A stretch of 64,000 nt of DNA from JAWLEP01 sp964553045 (GCA_964553045.1 CAZKJG010000011.1:35943-99942), one strand, 5' to 3'; shown: positions 42,380 to 51,368, counted from the first letter of the stretch. Made by a program: numbers and translations. Notes: generated by a model not told the origin, from the letters alone.

Positions 42380-43963
42380 CTACTTCCTCTCGCTTTCATC
42401 CATAAGCGAGCCGCCGATGAATTCCCTCAGCAGGCTCAGCTTGGGCACCATCTCGGCATCGATGGGTATGACGAGGTCCAGCAGGCGCAGCAGCCGGTCG
42501 GCGGTGTGGTATGCCCGCGACCCCGGCCTTACCTCTTCCAGAAGTGGCATGGCGTAGTTGCGCAGAACCGGAAGCTCGTAGGGAAGGGCGGAGTTGAACA
42601 TCGCGTCGGCCCTCTCCTGAAACGGGAATATGTTCATCCGCTCGCCGCGTCGGACCATGGGCCAGTTGCCTATGGTCTCCTCCGCCGAGTAGCCGCGCCG
42701 GGTGCTGTCGCGGACGATTCTGCGCAGCAGACGGCTGTCGGAGGTGGACATCCGGGTCAGCCGGTCGATGTTGAGCTGCGTGAGGGCGGATACGTAAATC
42801 CTGTACTTCCTGTCGGGGTCCACTCCCGGGGTGAGCATGTCGTTCAGGCCGTGAATGCCCTCAATTATGAGAAAGTCGGTCTCCGCCAGCCGCATGGGCA
42901 CGACATCGTCCTTCCGGGTGCCGCTGTGAAAGTCGAACCTGGGCAGCCGCACCTCGTCGCCGCCCAGCAGCAGCCCCAGATGCCGGCCGAACAGCTGCGT
43001 CTCCAGGGCCTCCAGGCACTCGAAGTCCGGCCTGCCATTCGAGCCCAGAGGTGTATCCGCGCGGTTCTTGAAGTAGTCGTCCACGCTTACCGTCTTAGCT
43101 CCGAACCCCTTGGCCCTCAGGTAGGTGTTCAGCAGGCGGGCCACCGTTGTCTTTCCGCTGGACGACGGCCCCGCGATCGTGATAAGGCGCTTCTTCGGAA
43201 AGCCCTCCTGCAGCGACTGCACTATCTGGACCAGTCGGAAGGTCTGGTAGAAATGGCTCATCACCACCACCCTCCTTCCGCCGTCCTCGCGCGTGCGCCG
43301 GTTGAGCTCGTCGATGGTGCGGACTCCCATTCTCGCACCGTGCCGCTCTTCCAGGTCGAACTCCCTGGCCAGCTTGGGCCTGGGTTCCCAGGGGCTTATC
43401 TCGGGCCAGCTGACCGAGCCGGGGAACCGCAGCACGAAGTCCCGTCCGGTAGGCTTGAGTTCCCACGTCTCCAGATGCCCCGTTCTCGGTACCGCCGGAC
43501 CCATCGCGAAGGCGCAGCTGTCCTCGAGCACGTTGACCCTCGTCGGCCCGTTGTCCTCCGACCAGCGCAGCAACCCCCGGCAGTCCTCGGGCGAGTCCTT
43601 AGGGTTCTCCACTTCCACCCAGTCTATGGGCCGGTCATCCTCCACAACCCTCGTGAGGTGGCGGGACAGAACGGCGACTATCTCCTCCGACGGAAGCGGC
43701 GGCCGGTTCTCCAGACGGCACCGGTAACCCAGCGACAGCGAGTGCTCCACCCATAGCCTGCAGTCCGGAAAGGCCCTCCTGGCCGCGCAGTCAAGGGCCA
43801 GAATGAGCCCGCGGCGGTAGACCTCCCGACCCTCGCCAACCGAGGCCGGGACGTGCTCGAGAAGGTCGGAGACCGAATCAACTTCCGTCTTCAGCCCGAT
43901 TATCACACCCCTCCGGTCGCGCGCGGCAACCGAGCCCTCATCCACGAGGTCTTCTACTTTCAT
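42380..43963 (-). CDS. Nucleoside (uridine-type) kinase with ThrRS-like N-terminal domain
   Basis: 527 residues. The C-terminal half is a uridine-kinase-family P-loop kinase: KKRLITIAGPSSSGKTTVARLLNTYLRAKG, TVSVDDYFKNRADTPLGSNGRPDFECLEALE, and FLIIEGIHGLND. The N-terminal half (AARRAFPDCRLWVEHSLSLGYRCRLENRPPLPSEEIVAVLSRH) resembles the second additional domain of threonyl-tRNA synthetase, a known architecture in this kinase group. The ATG at 43963 follows GGAGGGT. It phosphorylates nucleosides in the family; the exact base is not predictable. Confidence 0.9.
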   Translation of the reverse strand: MKVEDLVDEGSVAARDRRGVIIGLKTEVDSVSDLLEHVPASVGEGREVYRRGLILALDCAARRAFPDCRLWVEHSLSLGYRCRLENRPPLPSEEIVAVLSRHLTRVVEDDRPIDWVEVENPKDSPEDCRGLLRWSEDNGPTRVNVLEDSCAFAMGPAVPRTGHLETWELKPTGRDFVLRFPGSVSWPEISPWEPRPKLAREFDLEERHGARMGVRTIDELNRRTREDGGRRVVVMSHFYQTFRLVQIVQSLQEGFPKKRLITIAGPSSSGKTTVARLLNTYLRAKGFGAKTVSVDDYFKNRADTPLGSNGRPDFECLEALETQLFGRHLGLLLGGDEVRLPRFDFHSGTRKDDVVPMRLAETDFLIIEGIHGLNDMLTPGVDPDRKYRIYVSALTQLNIDRLTRMSTSDSRLLRRIVRDSTRRGYSAEETIGNWPMVRRGERMNIFPFQERADAMFNSALPYELPVLRNYAMPLLEEVRPGSRAYHTADRLLRLLDLVIPIDAEMVPKLSLLREFIGGSLMDESERK

Positions 43964-44468
43964 AGTCCACCCTCCGCGACGTGCGGTTGCAACGACCATA
44001 GAAGTATGCAGTGCCGAACACGTTCCGGACACCCTCCTCCATTCCGACCGCAGAGGGCGTTTGGGGAAGCAAAGTCGTCCTAATACACCATATTATGGTG
44101 CGTTGAAGGGCAAGTTCTGCCCGAAGGACTGCCCCGGTCCGGGGGGCAACTCTGCAGAGGCGGCTCCAAGGCCGGCCTCGCGGCCCGATCGGGCGGAGAT
44201 GGAGGATGCGGCAGATTTATATCCTTATAATAGGTTGCTGATGCGGGGGCGCCGAAAGCGTGGGCGCGGAATGGGACGGCAGGCGCGAGACGGGAATAGG
44301 TGCCTATATTTGGTCATTGCATGGCGATTAAGGTAGCATACCATCGCTTCATGCCTTGGCCGCGGGTGTCTGCGGGCGTCGAATCCTTGCCGGAACCCCT
44401 CCCTCTTCTTGACCGCCGGGGCGGCAATTGCGATCATACCCAGCGTAAACGGGACGAAAGGAAGGAAG
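43964..44468. other. 505-base intergenic region without a recognisable gene
   Basis: No supported open frame. It contains the perfect inverted repeat CACCATA-T-TATGGTG (about 44087-44101), a GC hairpin GCCCCGG/CCGGGGGGC (44131-44147), a TATAAT (44226-44231) without a good -35 box, and a candidate promoter for the next gene. An unrecognised small RNA is possible; I see no tmRNA, 6S or RNase P signature. Confidence 0.5.
44310..44339 (+). promoter_or_regulatory. Candidate promoter of the secreted protein/xseAB genes
   Basis: TTGGTC, 18 bases, TAGCAT, about 130 bases upstream of the ATG at 44469. It overlaps the palindromic AATAGGTGCCTATATT just before the -35 box. Confidence 0.35.
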
Positions 44469-44858
44469 ATGACAGCTGCTTTTCTGGCCGTTCTCGCCCT
44501 GGCCTCCGGAACCGAGTCCTCCCCCCTCCTCTCCACCCGCGATGCCCTGGATCGTGGCGCGACCTGCCTATATACGGTATCCCTCGTGGAGGGAATGAGC
44601 TACTGGGTGGTTCTGGAGCCCTTGGAGGAAGCCACCGACTTCGATGTGGTGGTGGCATCTCACGAGATGGATCTCGATAGTTTCATGGGCCTCCCCTACT
44701 ACGAGGACTACCTTCTGGCAAGGGAGTACGCCATAGCCGAGGGGATAGAGCGCGGCGGAGAGAGCTTCACCCTCAGCGCGCCCTACACGGGAACCGCTCA
44801 CGTGGTCGTGCACGACATCGGGGAGACGGGTGGGTCCTACAGTCTCAGAATCTACTGA
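44469..44858 (+). CDS. Small exported protein, PPC-like
   Basis: 129 residues with a short signal peptide (TAAFLAVLALASGTESS). The mature part is beta-rich: ATCLYTVSLVEGMSYWVVLEPLEEATDFDVVVAS, then FTLSAPYTGTAHVVVHDIGETGGSYSLRIY. This ordering resembles the bacterial pre-peptidase C-terminal domain seen in exported proteins. The ATG at 44469 follows AAGGAAGG. Its 3' end overlaps the start of xseA by 29 bases, so the two are expressed together although unrelated in function. Confidence 0.65.
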   Translation: MTAAFLAVLALASGTESSPLLSTRDALDRGATCLYTVSLVEGMSYWVVLEPLEEATDFDVVVASHEMDLDSFMGLPYYEDYLLAREYAIAEGIERGGESFTLSAPYTGTAHVVVHDIGETGGSYSLRIY

Positions 44859-46251
44859 CGCCACTGATCTTAGCGTCGGGGAGCTCAACCGACGGGTCTC
44901 ATCCCTTCTGGAGACGGCGTTTCCCTACCCCGTATGGGTGCGGGGTGAAGTGGCTGGACGGCCGCGTGCCGGCAGGCGCGGGCACACCTACTTCCAGCTC
45001 GTGGAGGCCTCCGAGGACGGAGGTTTTCCGCAGGCTTCCGTCGACTGCGCTCTTTTCGCGGGCTCGAGGGCCTCGGTTGTCCGCAACTTCGCACGGCTGG
45101 GCGAGTCCTTCGACCTCCAGGAGGGCATGTCCATAAGGGCCCTGGGAAGGGTGAACCTCTGGCCCCGCGGCGGACGCTACCAGTTCGTCGTTCAGAGCAT
45201 CGACGCCGCCTGGAGCCGCGGAAAGCAGGCCCTCAGGCTCAAGAAGCTCGCCGATAAGCTCCGGCGCGAGGGGGTCCTCGACGCCAACTCCGGTCTTTCC
45301 CTTCCCCGACTTCCCCTGGATGTAGGACTGGTAACCGCCCGGGATTCCGCAGCCTGCAGGGATTTCCTGCGGACTCTGGAGGAGTCGGGCTACCCTTTCT
45401 CGGTTCGAGCGGCCTGGGCCGCCATGCAGGGGCGGGAGACCGGCTCCACGGTGGCTCGCGCCATAGGCGTTCTGTCCCGGCGGGAGGACCTGGACGTGAT
45501 AGTGCTCACCAGGGGCGGAGGCTCCACCACCGATCTGGGCTGGATGAACGACGAGGCGATCGCCGGGGCAATAGCGGAAAGCCCCGTACCGGTAGTTTCC
45601 GGCATAGGGCATGAGGTGGACACGACCCTCCCGGACCTGGCCGCTTCCATTCGGGCAAAGACACCCACCCACGCCGCCGCATTGCTCGTGGACTCGGCGG
45701 CCGGATTCGAAGCCGACCTCGATGCCCTCTCCCGCCTGCTGGAAAGCCATGCCAGGCCGGTGCTCCGGGCGGCGTCGATGAGGCTACGTGACACGGCCCG
45801 CAGGCTCGGCAGAACGGTAAGTGCTCGCACCTCGGGCGCCGCGCTGATGGTGGACTCGGCGGCGGATACTCTCTCCAGGGACGCCCTGAGGCTGCTGCGC
45901 ATGCACCGTGCGGAGCTCTCCACCATCCGAAGGGGCGTGGCTGTCGCCGAACTTCCCGGCCGAATCGGCCGCAGGCGCAGGGAGGTGGCCGAGCGGACCA
46001 GATCCCTCTCCAGGGGTGTCGTTGCCCTCCTGGGAAGCGCCAGACTCGGGCTGCAGGAGCTGTCGGCTGCCGTGGAGAGCCGCGACCCGGAGAGGGTGCT
46101 GGCCCTGGGATGGGCCATAGCTCGTCACACCGACGGAAGGATCATACGAGGCGTCGGGGAGGTGTCCCCGGGCGAAGAGATAGATGTTCGGCTTCGTGAC
46201 GGATCGATATCGGCAAGGACCGAGAAGGTCCGTCCTGACGAAAAGAGATGA
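44830..46251 (+). CDS. xseA: Exodeoxyribonuclease VII large subunit
   Basis: 473 residues. With XseB it degrades single-stranded DNA processively. LSVGELNRRVSSLLETAFPYPVWVRGEVAG (OB-fold), LPLDVGLVTARDSAACRDFLRTLE, VIVLTRGGGSTTDLGWMNDEAIAGAIAESPVPVVSGIGHEVDTTLPDLAASIRAKTPTHAA (the catalytic core) and the long helical C-terminus are all present. The GTG at 44830 with GGGAGAC upstream lies inside the preceding gene. xseB follows at once. Confidence 0.95.
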   Translation: MGPTVSESTDATDLSVGELNRRVSSLLETAFPYPVWVRGEVAGRPRAGRRGHTYFQLVEASEDGGFPQASVDCALFAGSRASVVRNFARLGESFDLQEGMSIRALGRVNLWPRGGRYQFVVQSIDAAWSRGKQALRLKKLADKLRREGVLDANSGLSLPRLPLDVGLVTARDSAACRDFLRTLEESGYPFSVRAAWAAMQGRETGSTVARAIGVLSRREDLDVIVLTRGGGSTTDLGWMNDEAIAGAIAESPVPVVSGIGHEVDTTLPDLAASIRAKTPTHAAALLVDSAAGFEADLDALSRLLESHARPVLRAASMRLRDTARRLGRTVSARTSGAALMVDSAADTLSRDALRLLRMHRAELSTIRRGVAVAELPGRIGRRRREVAERTRSLSRGVVALLGSARLGLQELSAAVESRDPERVLALGWAIARHTDGRIIRGVGEVSPGEEIDVRLRDGSISARTEKVRPDEKR

Positions 46252-46252
46252 T

Positions 46253-46477
46253 ATGGACGGCAAGAGGGAGATGACCTACGAGCAGCAGATGGAGGAGCTA
46301 ACCGAGATAGTGGACCAGATCGGCCGGGAGGACTGCCCCGTCGACGAGCTGGAATCGAGGGTCCGGCGGGCTGCAGACCTCATAAGGGCGCTGCGCAAGA
46401 GGCTCTCCGAGACCGAGCTGGCGGTAACCGAGGTTCTGAAAGACCTGGAGGCGGAAGGCGGCGAGAAGGAGGACTGA
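46253..46477 (+). CDS. xseB: Exodeoxyribonuclease VII small subunit
   Basis: 74 residues, normal for XseB: MTYEQQMEELTEIVDQIGRE, then DCPVDELESRVRRAADLIRALRKRLSETE, forming the helical hairpin that binds XseA. The ATG at 46253 is one base after the xseA stop. The upstream in-frame extension lies in xseA and is ignored. Confidence 0.93.
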   Translation: MDGKREMTYEQQMEELTEIVDQIGREDCPVDELESRVRRAADLIRALRKRLSETELAVTEVLKDLEAEGGEKED

Positions 46478-46490
46478 TGGCCTCCGTAGC

Positions 46491-47783
46491 TCAGACCGGC
46501 AGGGCGAAGTGCGTCCAGCCGTCGGCCCGCTCTACCCGCACCCGGACCCTGGCGCCCGGGTCGAAGCGAGTGCCCTCCATCACCACCATCCTGTTTCCCG
46601 GGCTCCGGGCCGCCTGCTGCCCCGGACGGCGGGCGCTGCCGGTCACCAGGACATCCATCTCCCTGCCCACTAGCGCCCTCGATCTCTCCGTTGTTATTGA
46701 ACGCTGCAGCCTCTGGAGATTTCGAAGCCTGCGCAGCCTCTCCTCCACCGGCAGCGCGTCCTCCATCTCAGCCGCCCTGGTGCCGCTGCGCTCGGAGTAG
46801 CGGAAGAGGAAGGCGTAATCGTAGCGCACCCTTCGAAGCAACTCCTCGGTGCGGCGGAAGTCATCCTCGGTCTCACCGGGAAAACCCGCTATCACGTCGG
46901 TTGAGAGGACGATATGCGGCACGGCACCGCGGGCGATCGCTACCCTTTCCATGTACTCCCGAACCGTGTAGCCCCTGCCCATGGCCGCGAGTACTCTGTC
47001 GCTGCCCGACTGTACGGGCAGGTGCAGCTGGGGGCAGACGTTCGGGTTCTGAGCCATGGCCCGGGCCAGCCGGGGGCCGAAGTCCCTGGGATGGCTCGTC
47101 ACGAAGCGTATCCAGGCCGGCGCCGCCCTTTGCGCCGCCATCTCCAGCAGTCGGGGGAAATCCACTTCCCCGTCGCGGTATGAGTTCACGTTCTGCCCCA
47201 GAAGGGTGATCTCCCCGTAGCCCTCGGCCGCCAGTTGCGCCACCTCATCCAGCACCGCCTGCGCTGCTCTGCTCCGCTCGGGTCCGCGCACCTGCGGCAC
47301 TATGCAGTAGCTGCAACGGTTGTCGCAGCCGCGCATCACCGTTACGAACGACCTGGGGAAGTCCCTTCTCACGGCCACGATGCCGTCGTAGCTCTCCGGG
47401 CGGAATTCCACGGAGCAGCCGCCGCCTTCCCCCGCGAGAAACCGGGGCAGCTCCCTGTAGCTGTCCGGGCCCACCACCAGATCCAGGGCCGGCAGCCGCG
47501 CCAGCAGATCCGCGCCGTGCTCCCTGGCGACGCAGCCGCAGACGCCCACCAGCGGGAGGCCTTCGCGCCCCTTCAGACCGCACAGCTGTGCTGCCCTTCC
47601 CAGGGCCCTGGTCTCGGCCGTCTCCCGTACGGCGCAGCTCACCACTAGGATCACATCGGCCAGCTCGGGGGACTCGGCCGCGCTCATGCCCGCTTCGGTC
47701 AGGACGCCGGCCATGATCTCGGAATCGTGGACGTTCATCTGACAGCCGTAGACCTCGAGATAGAAGCTGCTCAGCCTGTTCAT
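46491..47783 (-). CDS. miaB: tRNA-2-methylthio-N6-dimethylallyladenosine synthase
   Basis: 430 residues. It is a radical SAM methylthiotransferase acting at A37 of tRNAs. The N-terminal UPF0004 domain holds three cluster cysteines (YGCQMN, SCAVRE and CGCVARE); the radical SAM motif is CDNRCSYC followed by VPQVRGPERSR; a C-terminal TRAM domain ends the protein (GREMDVLVTG... MVVMEGTRFDPGARVRVRVERADG). The second Cys context is SCAVRE instead of the usual NTCxVR. The ATG is one base after the stop of the dolichol-kinase-like gene. Confidence 0.94.
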   Translation of the reverse strand: MNRLSSFYLEVYGCQMNVHDSEIMAGVLTEAGMSAAESPELADVILVVSCAVRETAETRALGRAAQLCGLKGREGLPLVGVCGCVAREHGADLLARLPALDLVVGPDSYRELPRFLAGEGGGCSVEFRPESYDGIVAVRRDFPRSFVTVMRGCDNRCSYCIVPQVRGPERSRAAQAVLDEVAQLAAEGYGEITLLGQNVNSYRDGEVDFPRLLEMAAQRAAPAWIRFVTSHPRDFGPRLARAMAQNPNVCPQLHLPVQSGSDRVLAAMGRGYTVREYMERVAIARGAVPHIVLSTDVIAGFPGETEDDFRRTEELLRRVRYDYAFLFRYSERSGTRAAEMEDALPVEERLRRLRNLQRLQRSITTERSRALVGREMDVLVTGSARRPGQQAARSPGNRMVVMEGTRFDPGARVRVRVERADGWTHFALPV

Positions 47784-47784
47784 G

Positions 47785-48384
47785 TCAGCCCGGGACGACC
47801 AGTTCCATGACCAGTCCGGCAGCCAGCGGTATGCGCAGGTTGTCGTCGAGGGGCAGCTCGAACAGCTCGGCCAGGGTGGCGGCCACGGCGCCGGCCATCA
47901 GGGCGATTGGTGTGAGGTTCCAGCCCATGACCGGCCGCAGGGCCATGAGACCTATGGAGGCCAGCAGGCATACGTTCAGGGCCGCCAGGCTCCCCTCCAG
48001 GGTTCTGCCGGAGACCAGTTCTATGCGGCCGCAGTGCCTTCCCACCAGGGCCGCCGCGCTGTCCCCCAGGCTCAGGAAGACCAGGGCGGCCACCGCGATC
48101 TCGGTTCGAAAGATCAGTATGGTCAGGGCGGCCGATGCCACTACTATCGTCGACGCCGTCATCCCCCCCTGCTCCTCCCCGTGGCGCATCATCCTTCCGA
48201 AGGCCGCGAGGAAGAGGTTCTTGAAGGGCTCGTGCCGGGCCTTCAGATAGTCCAGCAGGAGCATTGCCAGGCTGATGGCCGCCAGTGCCAGGACGAGGTC
48301 GGTCCTGTCGAAGAGCACCGCGGCGACGGGAAAGACAATGGATCCGATGTGAACGGTCTTCCGGAGTATCTCGTCGAGGTACAA
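47785..48384 (-). CDS. Dolichol kinase/CDP-diglyceride-synthase-like integral membrane protein
   Basis: 199 residues with about six membrane segments. RKTVHIGSIVFPVAAVLF at the start and LVFLSLGDSAAALVGRHCGRIELVSGRTLEGSLAALNVC in the middle match the SEC59/DGK1 group of CTP-dependent polyprenol or diacylglycerol kinases, with the conserved D-x-x-A...G and the K/R-T-x-EGS motif. The start is a TTG at 48384 with a modest Shine-Dalgarno sequence. It is third in the PilZ, PorV-like, kinase, miaB operon. Likely substrates are polyprenol or diacylglycerol; not determined. Confidence 0.8.
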   Translation of the reverse strand: MYLDEILRKTVHIGSIVFPVAAVLFDRTDLVLALAAISLAMLLLDYLKARHEPFKNLFLAAFGRMMRHGEEQGGMTASTIVVASAALTILIFRTEIAVAALVFLSLGDSAAALVGRHCGRIELVSGRTLEGSLAALNVCLLASIGLMALRPVMGWNLTPIALMAGAVAATLAELFELPLDDNLRIPLAAGLVMELVVPG

Positions 48385-48404
48385 GCCGGAAGGCCCCTAA
48401 ACCC

Positions 48405-49496
48405 CTAGAAGCCCACGCCCAGGGAGAACCTGTGCGTATTGTCCAGCTCCTCGTGGCTGAGGTAGGCGTAGTCGAGGCTCACCGGCCGGCCCATGAGACC
48501 CAGCCTCAGGCCCAGCCCGGCGGTGAGGCTGCCCTCGGAGCCGCCCAGACGCAGGCCCACCCGGTCCTTGACCAAGAGCTCGAAGCCCATGTGCGTGTCC
48601 AGACTCACACCGCCCATATGGTACTGGGCGGACGCCTTTCGGCCTTCGAAGCGGAAGTCGCCGTCCATGCTGAAGGTGAGCACGGAGGCGAATCTGCGGA
48701 TGGGCCACTGCGCCGACATGCCCAGCTTGGCCGTGGGCAGCACGCTCTCCCGGGTGCCGGTGTCGTAGAAGAGGTAGGTGCCGAGCACGTCCTGCAGCGT
48801 CAGACCCATGGAGAAGGCGTCGGAGAATCTCATCTGGGCGCCGGCGTCGAAACCCAGCCCCCAGCCGCTGTGGTCCATTATGGTCCTGGAGATCACCTTG
48901 GCGGAGGTTCCCAGCGTCAGACGGTCGGTGAGATGGCGCGACCACGACAGGTAGAGGGCCCAGTCGACACAGCTCTGGTAGGTTATCCTGCTCTCGTCGT
49001 AGATTATCTCCTCACCGGGGTCCCATTCGCCGTTGCCTTCGGTGCCGTCGGGGTTGCTGTCGGGGTCGTAGTCGTCGTTTCCGGCGTCGCCGGGCTCACC
49101 GGTGCCGTCCTCTCCGAATACGCCGTCGGAGCCGGTGTCGTAGTACTCCATGTCCTCGGTGTTGGGAACGTCGCCCATGTCGGTCCGGAAGAGGCTGGCT
49201 CCCAGTCCCGTCTCTCCGTCGGACCTGGCGTAGGCGAGGTAGTCATAGGTGACCAGGCCGCCGAAACGCTCCGAGTGCATCAGCTGAGCCTCGGAACCGC
49301 TCATCCTCACCAGCCCCGCCGGATTCCAGTAGCCGGCAGTGGCGTCGGAGGCCAGAGCGGCGTATGCCCCGCCCATGGCCAGAGCCCGTCCTCCGGCCCC
49401 TATGTACATGAACTCTCCGGCGTACTTCGTGGCGGCGGATGGCGCGGCCGCCGCCAGCACCGTCGCCGCCGCGATGGCTCTGAAGGGCTTCTTCAT
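48405..49496 (-). CDS. PorV/PorQ-family outer-membrane protein
   Basis: 363 residues with a signal peptide (FRAIAAATVLAAAAPSAA). The N-terminus YAGEFMYIGAGGRALAMGGAYAALASDATAGYWNPAGLV is the hallmark of the PorV/UPF0164 branch of FadL-like beta-barrels, and the C-terminus (DYAYLSHEELDNTHRFSLGVGF) ends in Phe as outer-membrane barrels do. An acidic loop (DGVFGEDGTGEPGDAGNDDY, followed by more Asp/Gly) resembles calcium-binding repeats. PorV shuttles type IX substrates in Bacteroidota, and several secreted proteins here carry T9SS-like tails. The gene follows the PilZ gene by five bases. Confidence 0.88.
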   Translation of the reverse strand: MKKPFRAIAAATVLAAAAPSAATKYAGEFMYIGAGGRALAMGGAYAALASDATAGYWNPAGLVRMSGSEAQLMHSERFGGLVTYDYLAYARSDGETGLGASLFRTDMGDVPNTEDMEYYDTGSDGVFGEDGTGEPGDAGNDDYDPDSNPDGTEGNGEWDPGEEIIYDESRITYQSCVDWALYLSWSRHLTDRLTLGTSAKVISRTIMDHSGWGLGFDAGAQMRFSDAFSMGLTLQDVLGTYLFYDTGTRESVLPTAKLGMSAQWPIRRFASVLTFSMDGDFRFEGRKASAQYHMGGVSLDTHMGFELLVKDRVGLRLGGSEGSLTAGLGLRLGLMGRPVSLDYAYLSHEELDNTHRFSLGVGF

Positions 49497-49501
49497 CGGG
49501 C

Positions 49502-49849
49502 TCAGGCCTTTCCATTTCTCGTTGCCACCAGCTCCGCAATGGTCGCCCGGTCCTCGTCGGGTATGCTGGTGAAGAACATACCGATGCCGTAGTTTCCGTC
49601 CGGGAACTCCTCCTCCCGGATTACGACCGCTCGGGCCTTGATCTCCAGGTCCCGCTCGTCGATCTTTAGAACCAGCTGTACTCGCTTCAGTTCCCCCATG
49701 CTCCTGCTGCTTTCGCAATATATGCCCGATGCGCTGAGATTGAGGGCCCGCACCGGCAGGACCGGCATGTCCTCGGTATCCACACTTACATCGAAACGCA
49801 GGTCTGCCCGCGGGAAGTTGCGGCGGTCTCTTCCGTCGCAATCGGCCAT
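49502..49849 (-). CDS. PilZ-domain cyclic di-GMP receptor
   Basis: 115 residues, a single PilZ domain. DRRNFPRADLRFDV carries the RxxxR motif and LNLSASGIY the [D/N]xSxxG motif, both needed for cyclic di-GMP binding. The C-terminal strand YGIGMFFTSIPDEDRATI is typical. The ATG at 49849 follows AGGAGGGATC. It heads the operon with the PorV-like gene, so cyclic di-GMP from cyclases such as the one at 16320 could act on this envelope group; that link is inference. Confidence 0.9.
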   Translation of the reverse strand: MADCDGRDRRNFPRADLRFDVSVDTEDMPVLPVRALNLSASGIYCESSRSMGELKRVQLVLKIDERDLEIKARAVVIREEEFPDGNYGIGMFFTSIPDEDRATIAELVATRNGKA

Positions 49850-49885
49850 TGATCCCTCCTTCAACCCCTTTGATCGTTCATCGTA

Positions 49886-49914
49886 ATGCTAGCCCAGAGC
49901 CCCCCTGCTGTCAA
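49886..49914 (-). promoter_or_regulatory. Promoter of the PilZ-PorV operon
   Basis: Minus strand: TTGACA, exactly 17 bases, TAGCAT, about 37 bases before the PilZ ATG. A near-consensus sigma-70-type promoter. Confidence 0.7.
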
Positions 49915-49953
49915 TCTGAGAGGGGCCGGTTTCTCCGCCGCAGCGGCCGTTCG

Positions 49954-49981
49954 TTGACAGGTTTGGCAGTTTGTGTAGCTT
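49954..49981 (+). promoter_or_regulatory. Promoter of mgtE
   Basis: TTGACA, 16 bases, TAGCTT, about 22 bases before the mgtE ATG. The leader is too short for a magnesium riboswitch. Confidence 0.6.
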
Positions 49982-50003
49982 AGTGGCGTCGAAAGGGGTC
50001 GGC

Positions 50004-51356
50004 ATGAGACTGACGCATACGCATGTGGAGTACATCAGGAAGCTCCTGGCCAGCGGAGCGACCAGCAGGGCGGGGCTGGCCATAGGCAAGATCCATCCTG
50101 CCGACATAGCCGAGATATTCGGCAGCCTCACCAGGTCGGAGTCCGCCACCCTGGTGAGCGTTTTGTTCAAGCAGAAGAAGGTGGGGGACGTTCTCGCCGA
50201 GCTGCCGGAGGGGATTCTGCAGGATGTCCTGGAGACCCTCAACGACCAGCGCATAGCCAGTATCCTGGAGGAGCTCGACTCCAGCGAGGCCCTGCAGTTC
50301 CTCTCCACCATCCCCGAGGACCGACACGAGGAGATTCTGGCCCTCCTGCCCCCCGACCAGCGAAGGGCCATCGAGCAGCTGCTCATATACCCCGAGGACT
50401 CCGCCGGCTACTGCATGACCACCAGCTTCATGTCCGTGGACGTCTCCATGACCGCCCGGGAGGCAGTCGACACCATACGGCGCCAGAGCGAGGACGTAGA
50501 GGCTCCCCTGTACGTCTACGTGCTGGAGGAGGCGGGCCGGCTGGCTGGGGTGATCCCCCTGCGAAGGCTGGTTACCTGCCCGCAGGATACCCCGGTCCGC
50601 GACCTGATGCTGACCGACCCCTTCACCGTCAACGAGAACACCGACCGGGAGGTTGCGGCCTCCATAGCACGCCGCTACAACCTGATGGCGGTGCCGGTGG
50701 TGAACGACAACCACCGGCTGGTGGGCGTAATACCCGGCGACAGCCTCTTCGACGTCATGGAGAAGGAGGCCACCGAGGACATGTACAGGATGGCCGGCCT
50801 CTCGGAGGCCGACCGTGTGTTCACCCCGGTGCGGATCGCCTTTCGCCAGAGGTTCCCCTGGGTGTGGGTCAACCTCTTCACGGCCACCGTAGCTGCTTTC
50901 GTAGTCAGCCGCTTCGAGGGCATCATCTCCAACATGGCCATAATAGCCGCATTCATGCCCCTGGTGGCCGGCATGGGGGGCAACGCGGGCAACCAGTCGC
51001 TTATAGTCATCACCCGGGGAATGGCCCTGGGGGAGCTGGAGTTCTCCTCCGGGTTCAGGGCCGTTCTGAAGGAAGCCTCCCTGGGAGCGATGCTGGGGTT
51101 GGTGGCGGGTGTAGTCGCCGGCTGCATAGCCCTGGTCTACCCCGGGGTGGAACGGGCGCACCTGCTGGGGCTGGTGGTGCTGATGGCGATGGTGGCCAAC
51201 ATGGGTCTGGCGGGCATTCTGGGCGCCGCCATCCCCCTGATGCTGAGAGCAATAGGCCGCGACCCCGCCCTGGGCAGCAACATACTGCTGACCGCCTTCA
51301 CCGATTCGGTGGGCTACCTGCTGCTGCTGGGGCTGGGAATGCTCATCATCCTCTGA
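50004..51356 (+). CDS. mgtE: Magnesium transporter MgtE
   Basis: 450 residues. The cytoplasmic MgtE_N superhelix (IHPADIAEIFGSLTRSESATLVSVL... IASILEELDSSEALQFLSTIPEDRHEEILALLPP) is followed by two CBS domains (MSVDVSMTAREAVDTIRRQ; VRDLMLTDPFTVNENTDREVAASIARRYNLMAVPVVNDNHRLVGVI). The last 180 residues are membrane-embedded, with MPLVAGMGGNAGNQSLIVITRGMALGEL, the pore-lining signature. It is a Mg2+-gated Mg2+ channel of the inner membrane. The ATG at 50004 follows GAAAGGGG. Confidence 0.95.
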   Translation: MRLTHTHVEYIRKLLASGATSRAGLAIGKIHPADIAEIFGSLTRSESATLVSVLFKQKKVGDVLAELPEGILQDVLETLNDQRIASILEELDSSEALQFLSTIPEDRHEEILALLPPDQRRAIEQLLIYPEDSAGYCMTTSFMSVDVSMTAREAVDTIRRQSEDVEAPLYVYVLEEAGRLAGVIPLRRLVTCPQDTPVRDLMLTDPFTVNENTDREVAASIARRYNLMAVPVVNDNHRLVGVIPGDSLFDVMEKEATEDMYRMAGLSEADRVFTPVRIAFRQRFPWVWVNLFTATVAAFVVSRFEGIISNMAIIAAFMPLVAGMGGNAGNQSLIVITRGMALGELEFSSGFRAVLKEASLGAMLGLVAGVVAGCIALVYPGVERAHLLGLVVLMAMVANMGLAGILGAAIPLMLRAIGRDPALGSNILLTAFTDSVGYLLLLGLGMLIIL

Positions 51357-51368
51357 CCCGGGGGCAAA

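Noticed and set aside
49954..50003. Magnesium-sensing leader for mgtE
   Set aside because: The predicted leader is only about 15-20 bases, too short for an M-box or mgtA-type element.
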